Assembly (NCBI RefSeq): GCF_000382385.1
Contig: NZ_KB908329.1
Coordinates: forward strand, 1 to 64,000
Source of the DNA: Segatella maculosa DSM 19339 = JCM 15638
GTDB taxonomy: Bacteria > Bacteroidota > Bacteroidia > Bacteroidales > Bacteroidaceae
Direction of reading: 5' to 3'
Length of the DNA stretch: 64,000 bases
Part shown: positions 27,255-35,752 of the stretch, in pieces
Layout of the letters: every line of letters begins with the position of its first letter
Position numbering within the stretch: position 1 is the first letter of the stretch
Notes under the pieces: model-generated
Seen by the model: the letters and a program-made list of their open reading frames with translations, nothing else
The model's database searches: none
Told to the model about the DNA's origin: nothing
Program-made: the position numbers and the translations under genes

Positions 27255-27400
27255 GAGTGTCGCTCCTATTGATTATCAACGACTTGAAACTCGTGTTTTA
27301 ATCTTAGCCATTTTGTACGGTAATCCCAGCCATTTCACCGCGCAATATAACCCATATTGCACGGTAAAATGGGTGAGATTGAAACGTCATAGGGCTGACT
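27255..27400. repeat. CATTTTGC-family intergenic repeat, copy 3
   Basis: TTGATTATCAACGACTTGAA is followed by units AATCTTAGCCATTTTGTACG, GTAATCCCAGCCATTTC, CAATATAACCCATATTGCAC and AAAATGGGTGAGATTGAAAC. The rest of the gap to 27530 shows no gene. Confidence 0.7.
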
Positions 27401-27530
27401 TTGAAACATCGCATGCAAGTTATTGGTTCTCAATACCCATGCTGTTGCGAACCAACCACTTGCATTCAATGTTTTGATGCGTGCCTAACGACGGGCGTTT
27501 TATTTGAAATTGCGATGCACCGAGAGCGTG

Positions 27531-28655
27531 TTATTTCCCAAAAGTCTCGTCCATGAACTGATAAAATGCAGGGTCTTCGCCCACGACCGTCCTCACAATC
27601 TTACCGTCGGGACCTACAAGTATCTTCGTGGGGAAGCCCCTCACGCCGTAATCGGAAAGCACCTTGCTGTCTTTCGGATTGTAGACATGGAGCCAAGGCA
27701 GCTCATGTTTCTTCACGGCCGCTTTCCATTTGTCTTCCGGGTCGTTGCAGTCGATGCCCAAAATCTCGAATTTTCCGGCATATTTCTTATAATATTCCTT
27801 CATTTGAGGCATGCCGCGGATACACCAAATGCACCATGAACCCCAGAAATCAAGCAGCACATACTTGCCTTTCAGGCTCGAAAGCGACAGCGGTTTGCCG
27901 TGAATATCGTTCAATGTGAAGTCAGGTGCCACGACACCGGCAGCCTGTGCAGCCTTCGATTTAGCCTCGGCTTCGGCCTGTTTCTTGTAATCATCAATGG
28001 CACGTTGCAGGTAACTCTTCATTCGTCCGGCCTTTACTGTGGCGGAAAGCAGCTTGGCCGCTTCCTCGATTTTCTCGCCTTCCAAAGACGTAACGGCTGC
28101 GGCTGCGGCCTCCCAATCGGGATGCGACTTGACAAAACCCATGATGGCATCGTTGATTTTCTGCTCGAACCCGGGCGCCTTTTCCTCATATTCTTTCATC
28201 ACCTTGGCGCGTTCCTCTCCCGCTTCGATGCGTTTTGAAAGACTTTCCGTGAAGTCTTGAAGTGCTTTCTGGGCCACTTCGAGTTCTCGGTCGAACTGTC
28301 CATACTGCTGATAGAACCTGCTTCCGCCGATATCATAGCGCGAATTGAGGTCGCCTTTCAGCTCGACTGTCTCGCCGGGAACAGCTATAATGTTGAGTCG
28401 TTTGCGCTCCGTTCGGTGCAAAGTTCCCATCGATACGAGGAAAATATCCTTGGGTTCGTCCAGCCGAAGCGTTGCATTGAACCGGTCGTTCTTCACAAGA
28501 ATGGTGTCGCGACGGTAGCCGTTGTCTTGTGGAATAAGGGCCACCACGGTGTCACCGAAGTTCTTCAATTCGGCTTTCACCGTGAAATTGCCGTCTGTGG
28601 CAGCTGCCGTCTGCGCGCAAAGCAGCAGCGAAAGGCCTAAAAACATTTTATTCAT
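27531..28655 (-). CDS. TlpA/ResA-like thioredoxin protein with DUF4369 domain
   Basis: A 374-residue secreted protein. Signal peptide ~1-19 (LLLCAQTAAA) is followed by a DUF4369-like beta domain (about 20-130), a helical linker and a TlpA-type thioredoxin domain (about 240-374) with GSWCIWCIRGMPQ, so a CxxC of Cys-Ile-Trp-Cys. Such proteins reduce or exchange disulfides in the periplasm of Bacteroidetes. The ATG at 28655 is used because a promoter -7 element lies just upstream at 28727-28734; further in-frame codons reach beyond that promoter and are not credible. Confidence 0.88.
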   Translation of the reverse strand: MNKMFLGLSLLLCAQTAAATDGNFTVKAELKNFGDTVVALIPQDNGYRRDTILVKNDRFNATLRLDEPKDIFLVSMGTLHRTERKRLNIIAVPGETVELKGDLNSRYDIGGSRFYQQYGQFDRELEVAQKALQDFTESLSKRIEAGEERAKVMKEYEEKAPGFEQKINDAIMGFVKSHPDWEAAAAAVTSLEGEKIEEAAKLLSATVKAGRMKSYLQRAIDDYKKQAEAEAKSKAAQAAGVVAPDFTLNDIHGKPLSLSSLKGKYVLLDFWGSWCIWCIRGMPQMKEYYKKYAGKFEILGIDCNDPEDKWKAAVKKHELPWLHVYNPKDSKVLSDYGVRGFPTKILVGPDGKIVRTVVGEDPAFYQFMDETFGK

Positions 28656-28726
28656 CTTTCTTTGTCTTTTGTGATTATTGATGCAAAACGGCTGCCATGG
28701 TCGGGCCATCGCAGCTCTTACAAACG

Positions 28727-28734
28727 CAAAAATA
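28727..28734 (-). promoter_or_regulatory. -7 element of the thioredoxin gene
   Basis: The minus strand reads TATTTTTG, 71 bp upstream of the ATG at 28655. Confidence 0.45.
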
Positions 28735-28740
28735 TAAAAT

Positions 28741-28771
28741 AAAGGCCCTGAATGTAGCATTCAGAGCCTTT
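28741..28771 (-). terminator. Terminator of the DEAD-box helicase gene
   Basis: AAAGGC-C-CTGAATG and CATTCAG-A-GCCTTT form a long stem with one mismatch and a 3-nt loop, then T-rich sequence on the minus strand. It lies 13 bp past the helicase stop. Confidence 0.7.
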
Positions 28772-28783
28772 CTTTAAGTATTT

Positions 28784-30658
28784 TTATTTCTTTTTCGGAC
28801 GCCTTCTTGCCCAGCCTTCTTCGCTGAAATCGGGCACTTCGCCCTTGAGTTTGAAGTCACTTCCATTGATAAGACTGCGCCAATCTGTCTCGTTTCCGGT
28901 CTCATGTTGACGCTGACGACGGGGCTGACGCTCCTCCGTTCGCTTGCCGGAACGCCCACCTCGGTTGCCTTTTTCCTTGCGGTTGTCCCGGTTTCCGCGT
29001 CCGTGACCGGTGTCATCGGCATCATTACAGCGCACTTCGCGGCCCTTATAGCTCGTTCCGTTCAAGGCATTCATCACCCGTTGCGCGTCATCTTCGGGCA
29101 CTTCTATATAAGAGAACTTCTGAAGCAGGTCGATATGGCCCACTTCCTGCCGCCCGTGAACATGCTTGTTGAGGTATTGCATGATTTCACCGGGATAGAA
29201 ACCGTCGCTCTTTCCAAGGTTGATGAAGAGCCTGCGATAGCCGCTTTCGGCCTCATGCTTGCGGCGTCCGCCACTCACTTTGCCCCGCATCGTGCGCTCG
29301 CTTCGCTCACTTCGGCTGGCTTTTCCGGCCATCGGCTTCTCTATTTCGGGCGCATTCCGGTAGTAATCCAAGAAGCGTCCGAAGGTGACGGTGACCATTT
29401 TCTTGATGATGTCCTCCTTGTCAACATACTCAAAACGGCGCATGATGTCGTCCATATAGGGTGCGATTTGGTCCTCATCAACGTCGGTTTTCATGATGTC
29501 GTCCATCACTTTAAAAAGCTGTTTCTTGCAGATCTCCTCGGCTTTCGGCAGTTCTCCGTCGATAAAGTCCTTGCCGATTTGCTTCTCAATCTGCCTTACT
29601 TTCCACTTCTCCTTGATGTGTATGATGCTGATAGAGGTGCCTTTCTTGCCCGCACGTCCCGTTCTTCCGCTTCGATGTGTGTAGCTTTCGATGTCATCGG
29701 GCAGTCCGTAGTTGATGACATGGGTAAGGTCGTCCACGTCGAGCCCTCGTGCTGCCACGTCGGTTGCCACAAGTAGCTGCACCGTATGGCGGCGGAACTT
29801 CTGCATGGTGAGGTCTCTTTGCTGCTGACTCAGGTCGCCATGCAAGGCTTCGGCATTGTAACCGTCTTTGATCAGCTTGTCGGCTATCTCCTGCGTCTCG
29901 AGCTTTGTGCGACAGAAAACAATGGCGAAGATGCGCGGATGAAAGTCGACGATGCGTTTCAAGGCGTGATATTTGTCCTTGGAATGCACAAGATAGTAGA
30001 TGTGGTTCACGTGTTCCGCACCCTCGTTTCGGCTGCCCACGACGATTTCCTTATAGTCGTGGAGATAGCTTTTGGCTACTTTCTCCACCTCACGGCTCAT
30101 GGTTGCTGAGAAAAGAAGCGTGTTCCTGTCTTCCGGAAGCTGCTCGAATATGGCGTTGATGCTGTCGGAAAAGCCCATGTTCAGCATCTCATCGGCCTCG
30201 TCGAGCACCACGTTATTGACCTGACTGAGCTCCATTACGCCGCGATTGATAAGGTCTACCAATCGTCCGGGCGTTGCAACAACAATCTGAACGCCATGCT
30301 TTATGGCGCGAATCTGCGGGCGAATATCGGCCCCTCCATACACCGGAACCACGTGAAGACCGTCGATATACTTGCTGAAATCCTTCAAGTCGTCGGCAAT
30401 CTGCACGCAGAGCTCGCGCGTAGGACTCAAAACGATGGCCTGTGTTGCACGGTTTTGTGCATCGACCTTCTGCAATAAAGGCAGTCCGAAGGCTGCCGTT
30501 TTGCCCGTACCTGTCTGTGCAAGTGCGATGACATCGTTCTTGTTGCCCAACAAATAAGGGATTACTTCTTCCTGAACAGCCATCGGATGTTCGAAACCCA
30601 ACTCTTCAATGGCGCGGCGAATCGCTTCGCTGACGCCCAATTCTTCAAATGTTTTCAA
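28784..30658 (-). CDS. DEAD-box RNA helicase with DbpA-like C-terminal domain
   Basis: About 624 residues from a TTG start. Motifs in order: GFEHPMAVQEE (Q), AQTGTGKTAAFG (I), PTREL (Ia), VLDEADEML (II), SAT (III), ATDVAARGLDVDD (V) and HRSGRTGRAG (VI). A DbpA-type RNA-binding domain follows (YRRLFINLGKSDGFYPGEIM ... GREVRC), then a basic, Arg/Gly-rich tail. Members unwind structured RNA in ribosome assembly or cold growth. The TTG at 30656-30658 is preferred: homologues start MKTFEELGV-like. The in-frame TTG at 30784 coincides with the -7 element, and no ATG lies between. Start choice is therefore inferred. Confidence 0.9.
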   Translation of the reverse strand: MKTFEELGVSEAIRRAIEELGFEHPMAVQEEVIPYLLGNKNDVIALAQTGTGKTAAFGLPLLQKVDAQNRATQAIVLSPTRELCVQIADDLKDFSKYIDGLHVVPVYGGADIRPQIRAIKHGVQIVVATPGRLVDLINRGVMELSQVNNVVLDEADEMLNMGFSDSINAIFEQLPEDRNTLLFSATMSREVEKVAKSYLHDYKEIVVGSRNEGAEHVNHIYYLVHSKDKYHALKRIVDFHPRIFAIVFCRTKLETQEIADKLIKDGYNAEALHGDLSQQQRDLTMQKFRRHTVQLLVATDVAARGLDVDDLTHVINYGLPDDIESYTHRSGRTGRAGKKGTSISIIHIKEKWKVRQIEKQIGKDFIDGELPKAEEICKKQLFKVMDDIMKTDVDEDQIAPYMDDIMRRFEYVDKEDIIKKMVTVTFGRFLDYYRNAPEIEKPMAGKASRSERSERTMRGKVSGGRRKHEAESGYRRLFINLGKSDGFYPGEIMQYLNKHVHGRQEVGHIDLLQKFSYIEVPEDDAQRVMNALNGTSYKGREVRCNDADDTGHGRGNRDNRKEKGNRGGRSGKRTEERQPRRQRQHETGNETDWRSLINGSDFKLKGEVPDFSEEGWARRRPKKK

Positions 30659-30789
30659 TTTTTTCTGATTAAATGTGAAGGTACAAACGCCCTCCCAGCC
30701 ATTTAATCCGGGCGTACTCACCTTCTGAATCCATGGAAGTTGATTACCTATGTTTAACTCCAACTTCCTCAAAGTCGGCTGCAAAGGTA
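30659..30789 (-). promoter_or_regulatory. Promoter and structured 5' leader of the helicase gene
   Basis: The minus strand has TACCTTTG at 30782-30789. The ~115-nt leader that follows can fold into two hairpins. GGAAGTTG pairs with CAACTTCC (18-nt loop). GAAGGT-N4-ACGCCC pairs with GGGCGT-N4-ACCTTC around a 4x4 internal loop. Helicase mRNAs with long structured leaders are often cold- or self-regulated; that role here is inference. Confidence 0.5.
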
Positions 30790-30835
30790 AACATTCTCCG
30801 TGAACAAGGAGAAAGAAAAAAGGTAAAAAAGCATA

Positions 30836-30898
30836 AAATACCCACCCCGGCTCTCCCTAAGGGAGGGAGTTTCACCCGGCCCCTCCAGAAGAAAGAGG
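30836..30898. repeat. CTCCC/GGGAGG palindromic repeat between ribD and the helicase gene
   Basis: CTCTCCCTAAGGGAGGGAG and CCCCTCCAGAAGAAAGAGG belong to the GGGGAGCC family. The block may act as the ribD terminator. Confidence 0.5.
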
Positions 30899-30904
30899 AC
30901 GCAA

Positions 30905-31903
30905 TTACGGCCGTTTGGGCATTATTGTCTTGGTTGATGAGAGAACAATCGGGCATAAGGTGGTGATTTGATTTCCGCCGATTTGTTCTGTCTTTATAAC
31001 GCATGTGTTGCCCGGAATGGGCGGGGCAGCGATGCCTTCAGCAATGGTTGTGGGAGCCGTTTCCACGCGTATTTCGTCCCAAAGTCCGCGTTCAAGGAAC
31101 GCTTGCAGGGTCTTATTGCCCCCCTCAACGATAAGACTTTGCTTCTTTTCGGCATAAAGTCGGGCCAGCACTTCATCGATGGTGGCAGCCACAATCCAGC
31201 CTTCGGGCCGTTCGTTTGCAGCCGACATGGAGGGCGAAAGTACGATGCGCTCAGGGTTAGGGCCGCTCCATTGACGCACGTCGAGACGGGGATGATCGGT
31301 CAGAAAGGTGGTATGACCAACGAGAATGGCATCATTTTCGGCCCGCATCTTGTGCACCAATAGCTGTGTTTCGGGCGTGGAAAGCTGCAAAGGGCCGTCT
31401 TTCCGGGCAATAAAACCATTGGCGGTCTGTGCCCACTTCAAAATGATGTAGGGGCGATGTTGCTCGTTGAACGTGATGAAACGGCGGTTCAAAGCCAGAC
31501 ATTGCTGCTCCATGACGCCCACGATGACCTCGATTCCGGCCTCTCGCATGCGTTGAATGCCACGTCCCTGCACCTTTGCAAAGGGGTCAATACAGCCACA
31601 GACGCATCGCTTGATGCCCTTGCTGATGATCAAATCTGCACAAGGCGGCGTCTTTCCATAGTGGGAACAAGGTTCTAATGACACGTAGATTGTGGCCTCT
31701 GGTAACAAGGGATTGTCTTCCGGTTTGACGCTTGTAAAGGCGTTAACCTCGGCATGTGGCCCGCCGAAATGCATGTGATAGCCCTCGCCGATGATATGAC
31801 CTTGGGCCACAATCACAGCTCCTACCATTGGGTTGGGCTTTGCTTTCAGCCGTCCGTTCTCGGCCAATTGCAGGCAACGTTTCATGTAATATTCATGCTC
31901 CAT
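30905..31903 (-). CDS. ribD: Bifunctional riboflavin biosynthesis deaminase/reductase RibD
   Basis: A 332-residue enzyme performing steps two and three of riboflavin synthesis: deamination of the pyrimidine ring, then NADPH-dependent reduction of the ribosyl side chain. The N-terminal deaminase has KPNPMVGAVIV, GPHAEVNAF (zinc His, catalytic Glu) and SLEPCSHYGKTPPCADLI (zinc Cys pair). The reductase half has YIILKWAQTANGFIARKDG, AILVGHTTFLTDHPRLDVR and SLIVEGGNKTLQAFL. Length is slightly short of the common ~360. No other rib gene lies nearby. Confidence 0.93.
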   Translation of the reverse strand: MEHEYYMKRCLQLAENGRLKAKPNPMVGAVIVAQGHIIGEGYHMHFGGPHAEVNAFTSVKPEDNPLLPEATIYVSLEPCSHYGKTPPCADLIISKGIKRCVCGCIDPFAKVQGRGIQRMREAGIEVIVGVMEQQCLALNRRFITFNEQHRPYIILKWAQTANGFIARKDGPLQLSTPETQLLVHKMRAENDAILVGHTTFLTDHPRLDVRQWSGPNPERIVLSPSMSAANERPEGWIVAATIDEVLARLYAEKKQSLIVEGGNKTLQAFLERGLWDEIRVETAPTTIAEGIAAPPIPGNTCVIKTEQIGGNQITTLCPIVLSSTKTIMPKRP

Positions 31904-31933
31904 CGCCTACAAACTTACAAAAAATCTTTGATA

Positions 31934-32722
31934 TCAGAGTCCGTTCTGTATTTTTTCGTGAAACAAGGTGATGACATCAAGCATCTCGTCCGGCAGATAT
32001 GAATAGGCTTTCTCAACCATTTCTTCAGGTATTTCATAGTAAGATTCGGCGATAGAACCACAGATAGCAGCCTTCGTATCCGTGTCACCTCCGGCCGCAA
32101 CTGCTGTGCGTATGGCGTCTTCAAAGCTTTGACTTTCCATGAAACAACTGATGGCATAAGGCACAGTCTCATTACATAAGCCGTCGAAATGGGCCTCACT
32201 TCCGATCTTATAAATGTCACGAAGCGACGTAAGATGGTAGCCGAAGTTGCGCCGAACGGCACTTTCTATCTCGTCTTTTGTGATGCGACAGGTGCGAAGC
32301 CAGTAGATAAGGGTGGCCACACACTGTGCCCCGTTGATGCCATCGGGGTGATTATGGCTCACAACGGCACTCTTTTCTGCCTCGCGAAGCACGTCATGAT
32401 AGTCATCGAAAAGCCAGCCGATGGGACTCACTCTCATGGCCGAACCGTTGCCACTGCTGCCATATGGCTGCGGATTTTCACTTTCCACCCAAAGCGAAAA
32501 CTTGTCACCATAGCCTCCCATAGGGGTGGGATAGCGGCGGCACCAAGCGTGAAGCGTCTCGCCATATGGCTGATTGTGCAAGATAGCATCAGCTATGGCT
32601 ACCGTGCAAATCGTGTCGTCTGTGAAGTTACAATCAGGCGTAAAAAGTTCAAAATCCGATGTTGTTTGCTTTGAAAATTCAAAGCGTGAACCGACAATGT
32701 CTCCAATGATAGCTCCAAGCAT
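31934..32722 (-). CDS. ADP-ribosylglycohydrolase-family protein
   Basis: About 262 residues of the ARH/DraG fold. Metal-site motifs are visible: GAIIGDIVGSRFE at the start, NFTDDTICTVAIADA, and near the end AAGGDTDTKAAICGSIAESY. Such enzymes remove ADP-ribose from proteins or other acceptors with Mg2+. The start at 32722 is chosen because the fold begins here and a longer frame would run into the tRNA gene at 32777-32848. The tRNA transcript and this gene are on the same strand, 54 bp apart, so the mRNA may follow tRNA processing. Confidence 0.85.
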   Translation of the reverse strand: MLGAIIGDIVGSRFEFSKQTTSDFELFTPDCNFTDDTICTVAIADAILHNQPYGETLHAWCRRYPTPMGGYGDKFSLWVESENPQPYGSSGNGSAMRVSPIGWLFDDYHDVLREAEKSAVVSHNHPDGINGAQCVATLIYWLRTCRITKDEIESAVRRNFGYHLTSLRDIYKIGSEAHFDGLCNETVPYAISCFMESQSFEDAIRTAVAAGGDTDTKAAICGSIAESYYEIPEEMVEKAYSYLPDEMLDVITLFHEKIQNGL

Positions 32723-32776
32723 GGCAGTAAGGTTAATACGGGTTGATAGATGTTGCAGAGCCATGGCTCCTTGTTG

Positions 32777-32848
32777 TGGTCTCACCGAGAATCGAACTCG
32801 GATCTAATCTTTAGGAGAGACTTGTTCTATCCATTGAACTATGAGACC
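32777..32848 (-). tRNA. tRNA-Arg, anticodon CCU
   Basis: The minus strand folds into a complete cloverleaf: acceptor GGTCTCA/TGAGACC (7 bp), D stem GTTC/GAAC, anticodon stem AGTCT/AGATT with loop CTCCTAA (anticodon CCT), and T stem CCGAG/CTCGG with loop TTCGATT. The discriminator is A. No CCA is encoded. It decodes AGG. Confidence 0.95.
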
Positions 32849-33015
32849 CCACTACAAGCGTATGATATGCAAAGATATTGCCAACGAGCGCAAAGAGAAC
32901 TTGTTCTAATTTGCCGAGTGCAGCTATATCTTATGCAAAGATACAATAATTTGGAGAAAAACCGCTTGAAAACTTCATAAAAAGATTTTGAAGAGAATTC
33001 TCTGTTCTATCATAT

Positions 33016-34284
33016 TCAATTTCTTGAATACGACAGACACCATTTATAATAAGGTATGACATGGATGATTTTCGCATTCATGGTGATTTCTTTTTGCTCA
33101 TTCCACGTGATGACAAACAGTTCTCCATTGGGAAAATCCTTTGCGCAGGCCATTAAGGAACCAATCTCTCGCTTTTGAGTCTTAGGATTACTCATATCCC
33201 AACAAACCTGAACAAGCTGCCGAACAACATTATTTTCTCTGACGACAAAGTCGACTTCCTTATCGGATTGATTGCGATAATAGAACAGGTTCTTTCCGAT
33301 TTCATATTTACGTCGTATAAATTCCAGCAGAACAAGGTTCTCAAGAAGTCGCCCTTTGTTCTCTGAAATTTGGAAAGCTGAAGAAGAAAGGAAACCGTTA
33401 TCCACGATATAGACTTTCTGAGGCGCTTTCTGCATGAGCTTCAACTTGTGGTTATATCTTGGCAAATAAAAGAAAAGGTAGCAGTTTTTAAGGTAAGTAC
33501 AGAACTTCTGTACGGTGGTCTTACTGCTAAGGCCAAGTTCTTCGGTTATGGAAGAATAGGTAAAAGGACTTGTAAAAATGCTGATCATGTAGGTGGCAAA
33601 TTGATATAGCTCCTCCACTTTCCTCACTTTGTAGCGACGCACGATATCTTTCATGATGATAGAATCGAAGAGTGTCTTCAAATAACTCTCTGTAATGTCT
33701 CTGTTGTTGATGATTTCCGGATAGCCTCCATAGTGAAAATAGTCTTCCACTTGTAGCATGAAGTCGGCTTTGTCTTCGGGTAGAGCCGGCTGAAAGTTAC
33801 TTTTTCGGTATTCAAGAGTCTCTCTCAAAGAAAACGGAAGTATCTCTATCGAAAGATAACGGCCTGTTAACAGGGATGCCATTTCACTGGAAAGTAAATT
33901 GGAATTTGACCCCGTAATGATAAGATTATAACCTCTACGGTAGAGCTTAGACACCCATAAATCCCAATTGGGAAGGTTCTGTGGCTCGTCTAAAAGAAGA
34001 TAATCATAATCAGAATAGACCTCTTTCAAGACTTGCATGATATGCTCTTCGTCAAATTCCTTGAGCAACTTGTCATCATCGAAATTAAGATAAGCGAAAC
34101 GTTTTCCCCTTAACAAGAGAAGAGAAAACACCGATTTGCCTGCACGTCGAGGCCCCGTAATCAACTTCATGAGGTTAGATTTCAGGTATTTCTCTACTTG
34201 CTCGTGATAGCATCTGGGCTGGTAATCAATTTGTATAAGCTTGTTTCGCTCTACCTTTTGCTGGAGAATGGTCTCTTGTAACAT
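33016..34284 (-). CDS. AAA ATPase with DUF4143 domain
   Basis: A 422-residue protein with an AAA_14 P-loop at the N-terminus (LITGPRRAGKSVFSLLLL, Walker A; DYLLLDEPQN, Walker B; IITGSNSNLLSSE sensor) and a C-terminal DUF4143 nuclease-like region (LLENLVLLEFIRRKYE ... FYYRNQSDKEVDFVV). The E-V-D-F-V-V with an upstream Glu resembles a PD-(D/E)xK core. These proteins are common as stand-alone genes in Bacteroidetes and have no firm role. Upstream 34285-34448 shows no gene; it likely holds the promoter. Confidence 0.87.
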   Translation of the reverse strand: MLQETILQQKVERNKLIQIDYQPRCYHEQVEKYLKSNLMKLITGPRRAGKSVFSLLLLRGKRFAYLNFDDDKLLKEFDEEHIMQVLKEVYSDYDYLLLDEPQNLPNWDLWVSKLYRRGYNLIITGSNSNLLSSEMASLLTGRYLSIEILPFSLRETLEYRKSNFQPALPEDKADFMLQVEDYFHYGGYPEIINNRDITESYLKTLFDSIIMKDIVRRYKVRKVEELYQFATYMISIFTSPFTYSSITEELGLSSKTTVQKFCTYLKNCYLFFYLPRYNHKLKLMQKAPQKVYIVDNGFLSSSAFQISENKGRLLENLVLLEFIRRKYEIGKNLFYYRNQSDKEVDFVVRENNVVRQLVQVCWDMSNPKTQKREIGSLMACAKDFPNGELFVITWNEQKEITMNAKIIHVIPYYKWCLSYSRN

Positions 34285-34448
34285 TTGGACACTTTCTTGT
34301 TTATACTGGACAAATTTACATGTTTTTGTCCATTATAACAACTTTAATGGACGTTTTTATGCAGATTGTCCGATATTTGCCATTCATTCGGCTACATTGA
34401 CGAAACGATTCCTTTGCATAAAGGGACAAAAGACTTCTTTCAAAGGAG

Positions 34449-35741
34449 TCAACATCCCTGCTTGCTCGTCATGATTCGCAGCACCATGTCGTCTGTTGCA
34501 CACATGGCTTCCTTGCCGATGCTGGTCAAGTTGTGGATACTTTGGTCCACACAATCGTCGATGATGCCCTCGGCTGAGGTCACATGTCGCCCTTCGCGGG
34601 CCAGAAGTGCACTCAAAAGGGCCGTACTGACGCCTGAACATATCTTCAAAGAGCAGCTGGGTTTGGCACCATCGCATATCATTCCGGTGAGGTTAGCAAT
34701 CATGTTCTTCACCGCATGGCACACATCTTGGTAGCTTCCTCCCATGAGATAAGTAATCCCACAGCTGCTTCCTATGCTCGCAACCACGCAACCACAGAGG
34801 GCACTTAGCTTGCCAAGACTTTGCTTGATGTAGATGGCTGTGAGGTGACTCAACATGAGTGCGCGAATCAATTCCTCTTCGGTATTCTCGTTTTCTTCGG
34901 CATATACGGCCACAGGATTGGTGGCACAGATGCCTTGATTGCCCGACCCTGAGTTGCTCATCACAGGAATCATGGCGCCTCCCATACGTGCATCGCAGGC
35001 CGAAGCCGTGGTGGCAATGATATGAGAGAAGATACTATTGCCGAAAATTCCATGGCTCAAAGGGCGGTCCATGGTCTTTCCAAGGCAGTGACCATAGTTG
35101 CCCTTACGGCTTTCGCGGGCTGCCCGGAGGTTGTATTCCTTGGTTTTGAGAATGAAACGAAGCTCGTCTGTCGGTGCTGTCATAGCGAAATCCCACACGA
35201 GCTTCATGTTCAGTTGAATATCGTTTTCGGCCGTTTCTTCACTACATGCCTGCCGTTTGTCAAGCAAAATCTTATTGTCTTGCGCCTCAAAGACAAAGCG
35301 GGTGTGTGCCCCGGAGATGATGGCTGTGGCCTGATGTCCCTCACTTTCGCAAGTCACCTCCACGTAAAGCTTCTCACAACTATTGCTCTTCAGCCCGATA
35401 CAGATGCGGTCTTCGGCCACAAACTGCTTGCCTTCTTCGAGCGATTCGGGCGAAAGATCCTTGATAACTTCAAGCTGATAGTCGCTCTTTCCTATCAAAC
35501 TGCCGAGCGCAATGGCGATAGGAAGGCCTATCATTCCTGTGCCCGGAATGCCTACTCCCATAGCGTTTTTCAGGATATTTGTACTGAGTAGCACCTTGAT
35601 TCCTTCCGGTTTACAGCCCAAAAGCTCCGTGGCTCGAGCCGTACAGAGGGCCACTGCCATCGGTTCCGTACAGCCCACAGCGGGCACGACCTCGCGGTTA
35701 ACGAGGTCGAGTATGTGTTTTCGCGTTTCTTTATCGAGCAT
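34449..35741 (-). CDS. UPF0597/CyuA(YhaM)-like L-cysteine desulfidase
   Basis: A 430-residue protein with the UPF0597 signature: VVPAVGCTEPMAVALCTARA near the start, GVGIPGTGMIGLPIAIALG, MPVMSNSGSGNQG-like (MIPVMSNSGSGNQGICAT) and CDGAKPSCSLKICSGV near the end. The conserved cysteines are those proposed to hold a [4Fe-4S] cluster in the desulfidase, which converts cysteine to pyruvate, sulfide and ammonia. It starts 11 bp after dsbD stops, so the two appear co-transcribed, joining cysteine breakdown with thiol-redox supply. Confidence 0.88.
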   Translation of the reverse strand: MLDKETRKHILDLVNREVVPAVGCTEPMAVALCTARATELLGCKPEGIKVLLSTNILKNAMGVGIPGTGMIGLPIAIALGSLIGKSDYQLEVIKDLSPESLEEGKQFVAEDRICIGLKSNSCEKLYVEVTCESEGHQATAIISGAHTRFVFEAQDNKILLDKRQACSEETAENDIQLNMKLVWDFAMTAPTDELRFILKTKEYNLRAARESRKGNYGHCLGKTMDRPLSHGIFGNSIFSHIIATTASACDARMGGAMIPVMSNSGSGNQGICATNPVAVYAEENENTEEELIRALMLSHLTAIYIKQSLGKLSALCGCVVASIGSSCGITYLMGGSYQDVCHAVKNMIANLTGMICDGAKPSCSLKICSGVSTALLSALLAREGRHVTSAEGIIDDCVDQSIHNLTSIGKEAMCATDDMVLRIMTSKQGC

Positions 35742-35752
35742 TTCGGTAAGGA

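Noticed and set aside
26707..27272. Several 60-90 codon frames with ADARTVRPY or GTHGPCV peptides
   Set aside because: They are translations of the GGACGCACG palindromes in different frames and directions; the same peptides appear at every repeat copy.
28904..29776. 290-codon frame opposite the DEAD-box helicase gene
   Set aside because: It lies antisense to a well-supported gene whose helicase motifs fill the other strand; it has the skewed composition of a shadow frame.
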